DNA of 64,000 nucleotides. Source: Hymenobacter terricola (lineage in GTDB: Bacteria; Bacteroidota; Bacteroidia; Cytophagales; Hymenobacteraceae). Shown here in pieces: positions 8,783-17,857 of this stretch. Under the pieces are notes generated by a model. It saw only the letters and a list, made by a program, of their open reading frames with translations, was not told the DNA's origin and searched no databases. Every line of letters begins with the position of its first letter. The first letter of the stretch is position 1. The DNA lies in NCBI RefSeq assembly GCF_017921975.2, contig NZ_JAGEMO020000003.1:62001-126000 (forward strand), in the 5' to 3' direction. The translations under genes and the position numbers were made by a program.

Positions 8783-10123
8783 CTACGCCCGCTGCACCTT
8801 GTAGAGCCGGGCCCCGAACAAAAACACCACCACGTAGCACACAATGGGCAGGTAGTAGGCATGGGCCACGCTGGTATTGGCCACCAGGCCCATCAGGCGC
8901 GGAAACAGCGCGGCCCCCACCACGCCCATCACGATGAACGACGAGGCCAGCTGCTTGTGTCGGCCCAGGTCCTTCAGCCCCAGGCTGTAGATGGTGGGAA
9001 ACATGATGCTGAAGAAGAAATTGAGTAGAATGAGCGCCACGAACGACACCAGGCCCCAGTGCTGGGCCACCACCAGGCACATGCCGATGTTGGCCACGGC
9101 CACGGCCGCCAGCAGCCGGTTGGGGGCAATGAACTGCATGAGGTAGGTGCCCAGGAAACGGCCCAGCATCATGCCCACCAGGCTCAGGGAGAAGAAGTAG
9201 GCGGCTTTGTCGTTGGTGAGGCCGGTGTACTCCACGCCGTAGTTGATGAAAAAGGCCCAGGTGCCGCCCTGGGCCGCCGTGTTGAAGAACTGGGCCACGC
9301 AGGCCCACACGAAATGCCGGTGCTGAAACAATTGCTTGTCGGCCACCAGGTCGGTGGGGGCTTCGGCGGGGGCCAGGGCCACGGGGGTGTGCTCGGCATT
9401 GAGGGCGGGCACGGTGACGAAGAAAAACGCCAACCCAATGCTGCCCACCACGGCCCCGATGATGGCGTAGAGAATTTTTACCGAGGCGAGGTCGCCGGCC
9501 GCGTGGGTGCCGCGCAGCACGAAATACCCGCCGATGAGCGGCCCCGACACCGCCCCGATGCCGTTGATGGCGTGGGCGAAGTTGATGCGCCGGTCGGAGG
9601 TGCGCGGGTCGCCCAGGCCGTCGAGAAAGGGGTGGGCCACCGCTTCCAGCGTGGCCAGCCCGCAGGCCAGCACGAACAGCGCCAGGCGCAGGTAGCCGAA
9701 CGAGAGGGCGGTGGCGGCCGGCACCATCAGAAAAGCGCCGAGGGCATAGAGTCCCAGCCCGAGCAGCACGCCTTTCTGGTAGCCGAAGCGTTTCATGAAC
9801 CAGCCGGCGGGCAGCCCCATCACAAAGTAGGCCCCGAAAATGGACAGCTGCACCAGCGCCGAATCGGCTTTGCTGACGTGCAGCACCTCCTGGAAATGCT
9901 TGTTGAGGATGTCGCCCATCGTCACGCCCACGCCCCAGAGCATGAACAGCGACACGACGAAAACGAGGGTGAGCAGATAGCGCCGTTCAGTGAATGGCGG
10001 CGGCGGAGCGGTAAGGGTTGGCTGCACAGGCGAAGAAATGAGCGGGGTTTGAGGAAAAGAATGCCCGCCTATAAGCGACTGCCCGCCGGATAGTTTGGCT
10101 AAAACCGTAATCCAACGGCTCAT
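8783..10123 (-). CDS. FucP-like sugar MFS transporter
   Basis: A twelve-helix major facilitator of the fucose/glucose-galactose H+ symporter group. The first helix carries FVVSLFMLWGVGVTMGDILNKHFQ, close to the FucP signature with the NKHFQ motif; AVAHPFLDGLGDP and FAHAINGIGAVSGPLIGG follow, and TSVAHAYYLPIVCY is in the last helices. ATG 10123 gives a 446-residue protein; an in-frame GTG at 10027 would also serve and starts 17 residues before the first helix. Longer versions read through the minisatellite and can be dismissed. No sugar-catabolic genes adjoin it, so the substrate is open. Confidence 0.85.
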   Translation of the reverse strand: MSRWITVLAKLSGGQSLIGGHSFPQTPLISSPVQPTLTAPPPPFTERRYLLTLVFVVSLFMLWGVGVTMGDILNKHFQEVLHVSKADSALVQLSIFGAYFVMGLPAGWFMKRFGYQKGVLLGLGLYALGAFLMVPAATALSFGYLRLALFVLACGLATLEAVAHPFLDGLGDPRTSDRRINFAHAINGIGAVSGPLIGGYFVLRGTHAAGDLASVKILYAIIGAVVGSIGLAFFFVTVPALNAEHTPVALAPAEAPTDLVADKQLFQHRHFVWACVAQFFNTAAQGGTWAFFINYGVEYTGLTNDKAAYFFSLSLVGMMLGRFLGTYLMQFIAPNRLLAAVAVANIGMCLVVAQHWGLVSFVALILLNFFFSIMFPTIYSLGLKDLGRHKQLASSFIVMGVVGAALFPRLMGLVANTSVAHAYYLPIVCYVVVFLFGARLYKVQRA

Positions 10124-10142
10124 TTTAGCTGTTGGAGCTGTT

Positions 10143-10195
10143 GGAGCTGGTGTGGCTGGTACGGCACAACGTGCCGGCCTGGGTGCTGGGGTAAC
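10143..10195 (+). repeat. Direct repeat, copy 2 (holA 3'-end remnant)
   Basis: It reads LELVWLVRHNVPAWVLG then stop, against LRELVWLILHNVPAGVLE in holA. Forty-six of 53 bases agree, including an unbroken 15-bp run and the stop codon. It lies just upstream of the MFS gene, on the opposite strand. Confidence 0.8.
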
Positions 10196-10212
10196 CGGCT
10201 GATAAGGAAGCA

Positions 10213-10414
10213 CTAGATGGTCCCGGCTACTCGTCCGATGGTCCCGGCAACGCATCCGATGGCCCCGCATGGCTTCTGATGCATCCGGCAACCCATCCGA
10301 TTGCCCCGGTAACCTATCCGATGGTCCCGGTAACGCCTCCGATGGCCCCGGTAACGCCTCCGATGGTTCCAGCGACGCCTCCGATGTGGGCAGCAACGCT
10401 TCCGATGGGGGTGG
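10213..10414. repeat. 21-bp minisatellite
   Basis: About nine and a half units close to TCCGATGGYCCCGGTAACGCC. Units start at 10213, 10234, 10255 (20 bp long), 10275, 10296, 10317, 10338, 10359, 10380 and 10401. Because 21 is a multiple of three, both strands stay open through it and give spurious Ser-Asp-Gly-Pro or Pro-Ser-Glu reading frames. It lies between the divergent MFS and ATP-grasp genes. Confidence 0.85.
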
Positions 10415-10491
10415 CATGGGGTTGAGAGGTGCTGCTACGGAAGCACGGCGGCAAGCAGTAGTTTTAGCGTTGGTACACGTTTCTTTCAACT

Positions 10492-11225
10492 ATGCGCGCT
10501 CATATTCACTTCGCCCACGGCCTGCCCCAAAGCGTCAATAACTACCTGGCTATGGATGGTTTTCAGCAAATGGGCTGGGAAATCGTGCCCTACACCGATG
10601 CCGAGCCGTGCGGGATAATGCTCCCGACGAGGTTGTGGTCGGCCACATTGCGGCCGTGCGGGCCAGCCTGCAGGCGCTGGGCTTGCCGGTGCCCACCGAG
10701 CTGGGCTACCCCGAGGCATTATGGCCATTTCTGGGGCGGCGGCTGTGGCAGAGCACCATCAATAAGGTAGCGGCCAATGCCAGCCAGTGGCCGGTTTTCG
10801 TGAAGCCAATGCACGACGCTAAAAAATTTACGGGCGTGTTGGTGCGTGGCCCCCGCGACCTCATGGGCTGCGGCGACCAGTACGAGGACACGCCCGTGTG
10901 GTGCGCCGAGCCCGTGCAGTTCGTGGCCGAATGGCGTTGCTTCGTGCGCTACGGCCGTATTCTGGATGCCCGGCCCTACAAAGGCGACTGGCGGGCTCAC
11001 TTCGACCCAACCGTGGTGGAACAGGCATTGGCGGCTTATTTGCCGGGAGCGCCGGCAGCCTTTTCGCTGGATATTGGCTGCACCGCCGCTGGCAAAACTG
11101 TGGTAGTGGAGGTAAACGACGGCCATTCGCTGGGGGCCTACGGGCTGATGCCGCTAGCGTATGCTAAGTTTCTGTCGGCGCGCTGGGCCGAAATGACGAG
11201 CAGCGAGGACTACTGCGATTTTTGA
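10492..11225 (+). pseudogene. ATP-grasp domain protein, single-base frameshift
   Basis: Two overlapping frames together make one protein. The first (from ATG 10492) reads MRAHIHFAHGLPQSVNNYLAM and runs to PYTDAEP. The second continues from about 10608 as RDNAPDEVVVGHIAAVRASL and runs to the stop at 11225, with WPVFVKP (ATP-binding Lys), EPVQFVAEWRCFVRYG and VVVEVNDGHSLGAYGL typical of ATP-grasp enzymes of the DUF4343-like type. One missing base at 10603-10612 separates them. It could be a recently broken gene or a sequencing error. The substrate is unknown; ATP-grasp enzymes join an acid to an amine, thiol or similar group. Confidence 0.72.
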
Positions 11226-11344
11226 AGCGGTAGTTGAAGTGTGCGGTGGCCCAAGCCAACTGCCAGCCAGGCGTAACGGCGAATATGTGCGGCAATGAAA
11301 CCTGCAATTATGCGTTGGCTGGGCAACCTACGGGCATTTATCGC

Positions 11345-11352
11345 TACTTTTG
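11345..11352 (+). promoter_or_regulatory. -7 promoter box of the envelope cluster
   Basis: TACTTTTG matches TAnnTTTG and lies 46 bp before the ATG of the TPR gene. A -33 TTG at the usual spacing is not clear. Confidence 0.4.
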
Positions 11353-11397
11353 GCGAGTTCCCGGGCCCGGTGCGGCCCCTCCACGACAGGTATTTAC

Positions 11398-14300
11398 ATG
11401 AAGCTATTTCCCCGGCTGGCGCTGGCCGCCGCCCTGAGTGCCGCGGCGCCGATGGCCGCCCAGGCCCAGCAAACCCAAGTGTTTGCCGCCGATGAGCGGC
11501 ACTTTCAAGAGGGCCTGGAGCTGTTTGACCGGGGCCAGTACGGCGCGGCCCAGGAGGCGTTTCGGGCGTACCTGGCCATTGAGCCGGTGCACCTGAGCCA
11601 GGCCGGCCCCACCGCCGGCGACCGCACCGCCGACGCCGAGTACTACTACGCCATCAGCGGCCTCTACCTCTCGCACCCCGACGCCGAGGGGCTGATTCTG
11701 GACTTCGCCGCGCAGCACCCGGCGCATCCCCGCGCCGCGTCGGCGTATTTCGAGCTGGGCAAGTTCTACTTCGACCAGAAGAACTACGAGTCGGCCATCC
11801 GCTACTTCACCAAAGTGGCCCCCGACAACCTGAGCAACGACCAGCGCGCCGAGGCCGATTTCAAGCTCGGCTACAGCTATTTCGAGCAGAAGGACTACGA
11901 GAAAGCCCGGCTGCTGTTCGACCGCAACAAGCAGGTGCAAAGCCAGTACAAATACGCCAGCTCGTACTACGCCGGCTACCTCGGCTACCGCGCCGGCGAC
12001 TACGCCGCCGCCCGCGCCGACCTGGCCGTGGCCGAGCAGAACGACGCCTACAAGCCGGTGGTGCCGGCCATCGTGACCCAGATTTACTACAAGGAAGGCA
12101 ACTACGACGGGCTGATTGGCTACGCCTCCAAAGCCCTCCAAAACACCCCGCCGCCCCAGAATTCCGACGAAATCCAGCTGCTGCTCGGCGATGCGTACTA
12201 CCAGAAACAGCAATACAAGGAGGCGGCGGAGTATTTCGACAAGTACGCAGCCATCCACAAAAACAAGATTGAGCCGGCGCTGGAGTATAAAATTGGTTTC
12301 GCCAACTACAAGATGGGCGACTTCAAGGGCGCCATCGCCAGCCTGAAGAACGTGGCCGTGCGCCGCGACTCCCTGGGCCAGAACGCCGCCTATCACCTCG
12401 GCCTGAGCTACGTGCAGAACAACCAGAAGCCCCAGGCCGTGACGGCTTTCGAGGCCGCCCGGCAAAGCACGTTTGATAAAAGCATTGCCGAAAACGCCAC
12501 CCTCAAGCTGGGCCAGGTGCAGTACGAGCTGGGCAACCTGCCCGAAACCATTGCCGTGCTGAAGGACTTCCGCAAGAAGTTTCCCCGCTCGAAAAACCAG
12601 GCCACGGTCGACGAATTGCTGAGCACCAGCTTCCTGTCGTCCACCGATTATTCGCAGGCCCTGACTTATCTCGAAAGCCTCGAAGACCGCAGCGACAAGC
12701 TGAACGACACCTACCAGCGCGTGGCCTACTCGCAGGCCGCACTGCTTTACAACAACGGCAACTATGCCGAAGCCCTGCCGCTGCTGGACAAGTCCCTGAA
12801 GTACCCCTCCGACGACGGCCTGCGGGCGGCGGCGCAGGTGCTGCGGGGCGAGATTTTCAGCGTGGGCCAGCAATATCCGGACGCCATCACGGCCTACGTA
12901 GCGGCCGCCCGTTCGGCCCGCCAGGGCGGTGTGAGCCCCGAGGAGGCCGATTTTGAGCAGAAAGCGCGCTACGGCTTGGGCTACGCCTACTACAACACCA
13001 AGCAGTACGAGCGCGCCCGGCCGCAGTTCCAGGCCTTCCTCAGCGACACCGACGCCAAGCCGGCGGACCCCAACTACTACGACGCCACCCTGCGCCTGGC
13101 CGACACCTACTACGTGGCCAAAAACTACCCGCAGGCCCTCACGCTCTACGACAAAGTCATCACCGCCAACGCGGCCGACAAAGACTACGCCTACTACCAA
13201 AAAGGCCGCACCCTGGGCCTGATGGGCCGCCGCGAAGAAGCCAACAACACGCTGGCTGCGCTACTCAAAACCAGCCCTAACTCGCGCTACGCCGAAGATG
13301 CCGTGTTCCAGCAGGCGCAGCTATCGTTCGAAGCCGGCGAGTACCAGCCGGCCGTCACCGGCTTTTCGCGGCTGATTGACAACCGGCCCAACAGCGGCCT
13401 GGTGCCCCAGGCCCTGCAAAAGCGCGGCGTGGCCTACGCCAACCTCCAGCAGCAGGACAAGGCCGTGGCCGATTTCCAGCGTGTGCTCACGGATTTTCCG
13501 CGCAGCGAAGCCGCCTCGCAGGCCATCTACAGCCTGCAGGAAAGCCTCACGGCGCTGGGCCGGACTGAAGAGTTTGACGCGGCCCTGGCCTCATTCAAAA
13601 TTCAAAACCCGGACAGCAAAGCCACCGAAAGCGTCGAGTTCGAAGCCGCCAAGTCGCTGTACCTGGCCGAAAAATATCAGCCCGCCATCCTACGTCTGGA
13701 AACCTACCTGAAGCAGTACCCGGAATCAGCCCTCGGGCCCGATGCCCGGTTCTTCCTGGCTGATTCGTACCTGAAAACCGGCGACAAGCAGCAGGGCCTG
13801 ACCCGCCTGCGCGACGTGGTGACCGAAGGCAAAACCGAGTTCCTGAACCGCGCCGTGGGCCGCCTCGCCGACCTGGAGTTCGAAAACAAGAACTACGCCG
13901 ACGCCGCCAAGCTCTACGAGCGCCTGCGCGGGGCCAGCACCAACCGCCGCGAAGTGGCCAACGCCACCCTCGGCCAGATGCGCAGCCTGTACGAGAGCGG
14001 CGACTACCCCGGCACCCGCCGCGTGGCCGAGGAGCTGCGCACCCAGGCCGGCGCTACGGCCAATGCCACCAACTCGGCACTGCTCTACCTGGGCAAAGCC
14101 AGCTTCCGGGCCGAGAGCTATGACCAGGCCGCTACCGAACTGGCCGCCGCCGTCACGGCCGCGCCCAACGACGTGAACGGCGCCGAAGCCCAGTATTACC
14201 TCGCCGAAACCTACTTCAGGCAGAAGAAGAACGAAGACGCCAAAGCCGCCGCCCTGAAGGTCAATTCAGACTTCAGCAACTACGCCCTGTGGCAGGGCCG

Positions 14301-14697
14301 CGCCTTCCTGCTCATCGCCGACGTGTACGCCGCCGAGGGCGACAACTTCCAGGCCCGGGGCACGCTGAATTCGCTCATCGATAATAATTTCCCGGTGGCC
14401 GAAGTGCTGGAAGCCGCCAAACAGCGCCTGAAAACCCTGGGCGCCGACCAACCCGACGACACCGCCGCGCCCGCTACGCCCAAAGCCGCGCCCACCAAAG
14501 CCCCCACCAAAGCCCCCGCCAAGGCACCCACCAAAGCCCCCGTAAAAGCGCCGACGAAAGCTCCTGGTGCCACTCCCGCGCCGGGCAAGCCCGCAACCAC
14601 CGCGCCGGCTCCCGCCAAAGGCAAGGCACCTGCCGTGCCCCCCACCAACCTGCGCGGCACCACCACGGCTCCGGCCGATACGGCTACTCAGCGCTAG
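11398..14697 (+). CDS. Large periplasmic tetratricopeptide-repeat protein
   Basis: This 1099-residue protein begins with a signal peptide (MKLFPRLALAAALSAAAPMAAQAQ). At least fifteen TPR-like helical pairs follow, with recurring patterns such as YFELGKFYFDQKNYESAIRY and YGLGYAYYNTKQYERARPQF. The last 90 residues are a Lys/Ala/Pro/Thr tail with APTKAPTKAPAKAP units. In Bacteroidota such proteins are encoded with an outer-membrane barrel, as here (36 bp to the next gene), and are thought to be periplasmic or outer-membrane associated scaffolds. ATG 11398 gives the clean signal peptide. It heads a run of same-strand genes that includes exbB, exbD and tonB. Confidence 0.85.
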   Translation: MKLFPRLALAAALSAAAPMAAQAQQTQVFAADERHFQEGLELFDRGQYGAAQEAFRAYLAIEPVHLSQAGPTAGDRTADAEYYYAISGLYLSHPDAEGLILDFAAQHPAHPRAASAYFELGKFYFDQKNYESAIRYFTKVAPDNLSNDQRAEADFKLGYSYFEQKDYEKARLLFDRNKQVQSQYKYASSYYAGYLGYRAGDYAAARADLAVAEQNDAYKPVVPAIVTQIYYKEGNYDGLIGYASKALQNTPPPQNSDEIQLLLGDAYYQKQQYKEAAEYFDKYAAIHKNKIEPALEYKIGFANYKMGDFKGAIASLKNVAVRRDSLGQNAAYHLGLSYVQNNQKPQAVTAFEAARQSTFDKSIAENATLKLGQVQYELGNLPETIAVLKDFRKKFPRSKNQATVDELLSTSFLSSTDYSQALTYLESLEDRSDKLNDTYQRVAYSQAALLYNNGNYAEALPLLDKSLKYPSDDGLRAAAQVLRGEIFSVGQQYPDAITAYVAAARSARQGGVSPEEADFEQKARYGLGYAYYNTKQYERARPQFQAFLSDTDAKPADPNYYDATLRLADTYYVAKNYPQALTLYDKVITANAADKDYAYYQKGRTLGLMGRREEANNTLAALLKTSPNSRYAEDAVFQQAQLSFEAGEYQPAVTGFSRLIDNRPNSGLVPQALQKRGVAYANLQQQDKAVADFQRVLTDFPRSEAASQAIYSLQESLTALGRTEEFDAALASFKIQNPDSKATESVEFEAAKSLYLAEKYQPAILRLETYLKQYPESALGPDARFFLADSYLKTGDKQQGLTRLRDVVTEGKTEFLNRAVGRLADLEFENKNYADAAKLYERLRGASTNRREVANATLGQMRSLYESGDYPGTRRVAEELRTQAGATANATNSALLYLGKASFRAESYDQAATELAAAVTAAPNDVNGAEAQYYLAETYFRQKKNEDAKAAALKVNSDFSNYALWQGRAFLLIADVYAAEGDNFQARGTLNSLIDNNFPVAEVLEAAKQRLKTLGADQPDDTAAPATPKAAPTKAPTKAPAKAPTKAPVKAPTKAPGATPAPGKPATTAPAPAKGKAPAVPPTNLRGTTTAPADTATQR

Positions 14698-14733
14698 GTC
14701 CGGCGTATTTTCTCATTGAATAATCATTTGCTG

Positions 14734-16530
14734 ATGAAGCGTTTGTTGATACTTAAATCTTATTCCGCAGTGCGCTCTGGCGTGGGCGTGGCCTCCGGGC
14801 TGGCCCTGGCCGCTGTGCTGGTTGGCATCGCGGCCCCCACCGCCAGCGCCCAGCCCACCAAGGGCAAGCACACCGGCAGCATTGAGGAAGCCGAGATTGA
14901 AATCGTGAAAGAGCGCGTGAACCAGCTGCCCGAAGCCACCCGCAACTTCGAGAAAATCAAGCTGCCCGCGCCGCCCAAAACCGAGCGCAAAGTGACGTAT
15001 ACTTTCCCCGATTTCCGGCTGCCCGCCGACCGCCTCAACCCTTCGGTGAAGGTGCTGACCATCCGGGCCGAGGAGCCTGCGCCGCTCACCGGCAACTTCG
15101 TGAAGGCCGCCATCGGCAACTACGGCACGTTCTACGGCCGGGGCTATTTCCACAGCACCCGCAACACCGACCATGCTTACGGGATTGATATCAACCACAT
15201 CAACTCCCTGAATGGCCCCGTGGATGGCAAAAATTCCAGCCAGTCCGAAACCAGCGCCCACCTCATGGGCGAGCTGTACCGGGGCACCGGGGCTTTCGGC
15301 GCGACGCTGGATTTCGGCCACGAGCGCTACAACTTCTACGGCTACAACAAGGCCGCCAACGGCAGCCCGGTGGTGACGCCCGAAGCCACCGACATCAAGC
15401 AGGCATTCAACCGCTTCGCCGTGAAGGCCTACGCGCACAACCGCGACCCGGCACAGCAGCTAACCTACGACGCCGGCATCGGCTACCGCTACTGGACCGA
15501 CAACTTCGCGGCCTCCGAAAACGACGTGCGCCTGAACGCCAAAGTCGGCTACGCACTGGGCGAATCCAGCCGCGTAACCGTCGCCGCCGATGCCTCCTTT
15601 ATTTCAGATAAGGACCAGGCGGGGCCCACGGTTGCCTTGCCCAATCCGGCCCTGCTCACGCGCACCCGCACTTTTGTGCAAGCCACGCCGGCCTACGAGT
15701 TTGTCAATAAAAGCATCGCCTTCTCCCTGGGCGCGACCCTGGGCTATTCGTCCGACACGGCCACCAGCGTCAGCAAGGCTGTGATTTATCCGGCCGTGCG
15801 CCTGGGCTACACCGTTGAGCCCGAGAAGTTCATGGTCTACGCCGGCCTCGGCGGGGCGCTCCAGCGCGTGACGCGCTACGACCTGAGCACGGAAAACCCG
15901 TGGCTGAACCGTGGCCTGAACGTGGCCGATACCCACCGCGGCCCCACCATCTACGCCGGCTTCACTTCCACGCCCGCCCGTGGTCTGGAGCTGAACGTGC
16001 GGGCCACCTACGCCCGCGACCGCAACCTGTATTTCTACCTCAACAACCCCATCGACCCCACCAAGTTCGACCTCGTGTACGACCAGCACGCCACGGGCGT
16101 ACTCAACATCCACGGCGAGCTGCTGTATAATGCCGCCGAGAAATTCCGACTCGGCACCCGGATGGATTACAACAAGTACGCCCTCAACACCCTGCCCGAG
16201 CCGTTTCATCGCCCCGAGTTTCAGGGTTCGGTGTTCGGCACCTACAATGTTTTCGACAAGCTGATGCTGGGCGTGGAAGGCTATTTCTACTCGGCCAGCT
16301 ACGGCATCAGCTACCGGTCGAACAACACGCCGGGGACCGTGCGAACCTCCGATTTTTACCGCGCCACCGACCCGATTGTGGACCTAAACCTGCGCGCCGA
16401 TTACCGCATTACGCCAAAAATATCCATCTTTGCAATGGGTAACAACCTCGCTAACCGCCAGTACCAGCGCTTCTACGGCTATCCGGTGAAGGGCATCAAC
16501 GTGCTGGGCGGGGCTACTTACACGTTCTAA
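14734..16530 (+). CDS. TonB-receptor-like outer-membrane beta-barrel without a plug
   Basis: The 598-residue protein has a signal peptide ending ASAQ, then about 70 residues with EAEIEIVKERVNQLPEATRN, then alternating amphipathic strands to the end. It ends in FYGYPVKGINVLGGATYTF, with the terminal aromatic typical of outer-membrane barrels. DYRITPKISIFAMGNNLANR resembles the last strands of TonB-dependent receptors. No plug domain is visible and the length is short for one. It follows the TPR gene closely and is probably its membrane partner. ATG 14734 is preferred; a TTG 18 bp upstream lies in repeat-like leader sequence. Confidence 0.78.
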   Translation: MKRLLILKSYSAVRSGVGVASGLALAAVLVGIAAPTASAQPTKGKHTGSIEEAEIEIVKERVNQLPEATRNFEKIKLPAPPKTERKVTYTFPDFRLPADRLNPSVKVLTIRAEEPAPLTGNFVKAAIGNYGTFYGRGYFHSTRNTDHAYGIDINHINSLNGPVDGKNSSQSETSAHLMGELYRGTGAFGATLDFGHERYNFYGYNKAANGSPVVTPEATDIKQAFNRFAVKAYAHNRDPAQQLTYDAGIGYRYWTDNFAASENDVRLNAKVGYALGESSRVTVAADASFISDKDQAGPTVALPNPALLTRTRTFVQATPAYEFVNKSIAFSLGATLGYSSDTATSVSKAVIYPAVRLGYTVEPEKFMVYAGLGGALQRVTRYDLSTENPWLNRGLNVADTHRGPTIYAGFTSTPARGLELNVRATYARDRNLYFYLNNPIDPTKFDLVYDQHATGVLNIHGELLYNAAEKFRLGTRMDYNKYALNTLPEPFHRPEFQGSVFGTYNVFDKLMLGVEGYFYSASYGISYRSNNTPGTVRTSDFYRATDPIVDLNLRADYRITPKISIFAMGNNLANRQYQRFYGYPVKGINVLGGATYTF

Positions 16531-16631
16531 TTCGGGCCTTTGTGTCTTGGATTTTAAGGACTTGTCCTGCGTAACTCGTAGGCTGAATCCTGATTTTTCG
16601 CGCCCACTGAGTCCCCAAATTCCCACCTGCT

Positions 16632-17849
16632 ATGCACCTTGCCGACCACATCCGCCCCTTGCTCCGTGACCACGACTGCGTGATTATTCCGGATTTCGGG
16701 GGCCTTGTGGCCGATGTTTCGCCGGCGCGGGCGCAGCCCGGCCGCCAGGCCCTGAGCCCGCCCACCAAACTCGTGGCCTTCAACCAATCGCTGACCCGCA
16801 ACGACGGCCTGCTGGTGGATGCCCTGAGCCAGCACCTGGGCCTGCCCATTGCCCAGGCCCGCGAGGCCGTGCGCACCGCCGTAGCCGGCCTGCAGCAGGA
16901 ACTTGACGAAACCAACCGCACGGAGCTGCCCGGCATCGGCATTTTCCGCCGGGCCGCTGGTCGCGGGCTCGCCTTCGAATACACCGGTACCGATAACCTG
17001 TTGGCCGCGGCCTTTGGTCTGCCCGAGTTGGCGGCCCGCCCTGTGCGCGCCAATGATGCCCGCCCCAAGCGCCCCCAGCCAGTCTTGCGCGGCACGGCTA
17101 CCCGCCGCTCACGTTGGGCGCGGCTGCTGCCCGGCGGTGTTATCGCTATAGCTGCCGGCCTGCTACTCCTGGCAAATTACCAGGTGGCGCTGAATGCCGG
17201 TTATCTGCCGGCTAGCTGGCGTACCCAAATGCCAAAGTGGGAACTGACCCAGCAGCCCGCAGCTTCGGCCACCGAGCCCACGGAGCCGCAACAGGCCACC
17301 CTGGGCCAGCACAGCTTTAGCAACAGCGCGATTGTTGCGGATGGCATAACTCCCTTGCCAGTTGAATCTTCAATCGCTACTCCCGAAGCAGGGGTACAGC
17401 CAAGTGCTTCATCTAATGAGTCATCAGATGAAGCAGTAGCCGCACGTTCTAACGCTGCGTCCGTTGCGGTTGTACCTGAGGTTTCGCCCAAGGCCGCCGC
17501 GACAGTCGCCGCGCCCGTTGCTGCCACCCCCAAAGCACCTGCCGTAATTGCAACGCCCACCCGGGCCATTGCTCCTGTTGCTTCGGCCGCAGTAAGCTCC
17601 ACTATAATTAAAAACCGGACCGGTCGTTATTACGTCATCGCTGGCGCGTACCGAAGCCTGTCCGGCGCCGAGGGTGGGCGTAAATTACTGGCCCATAGCG
17701 GCCACGCTGCTCACATTATTATGCCGCCCTACGGCAGCCGGCTGTTCCGCCTCACTGCGGCCGACTACTCCGACCTGGGTTCCGCCCAGCGCGAAGCCCA
17801 GCGGCTGCGCCTAAAAACGCATAGCGACTACAATACCCTGAAATTTTAA
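16632..17849 (+). CDS. HU-CCDC81 and SPOR domain membrane protein
   Basis: This 405-residue protein combines an N-terminal HU-CCDC81-like region (MHLADHIRPLLRDHDCVIIP to LPGIGIFRR, residues 1-115), a transmembrane helix near 170-185 (LLPGGVIAIAAGLLLLANY), a long low-complexity Ala/Pro/Ser linker, and a C-terminal SPOR domain (about 330-405, YYVIAGAYRSLSGAEGGRKL). SPOR domains bind denuded peptidoglycan at division sites. The layout places the HU part in the cytoplasm and SPOR in the periplasm. It stands eight bases before the ExbB-like gene, so they are probably co-transcribed. Such proteins are common in Bacteroidota; their role is unresolved. Confidence 0.83.
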   Translation: MHLADHIRPLLRDHDCVIIPDFGGLVADVSPARAQPGRQALSPPTKLVAFNQSLTRNDGLLVDALSQHLGLPIAQAREAVRTAVAGLQQELDETNRTELPGIGIFRRAAGRGLAFEYTGTDNLLAAAFGLPELAARPVRANDARPKRPQPVLRGTATRRSRWARLLPGGVIAIAAGLLLLANYQVALNAGYLPASWRTQMPKWELTQQPAASATEPTEPQQATLGQHSFSNSAIVADGITPLPVESSIATPEAGVQPSASSNESSDEAVAARSNAASVAVVPEVSPKAAATVAAPVAATPKAPAVIATPTRAIAPVASAAVSSTIIKNRTGRYYVIAGAYRSLSGAEGGRKLLAHSGHAAHIIMPPYGSRLFRLTAADYSDLGSAQREAQRLRLKTHSDYNTLKF

Positions 17850-17857
17850 TTGTCCGC

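Noticed and set aside
10213..10414. CRISPR array
   Set aside because: Units are contiguous 21-mers without unique spacers.
10124..10489. Long N-terminal extension of the MFS transporter
   Set aside because: The open frame reads through the 21-bp minisatellite and the holA remnant. A 21-bp unit keeps any frame open, so this is not evidence of coding.
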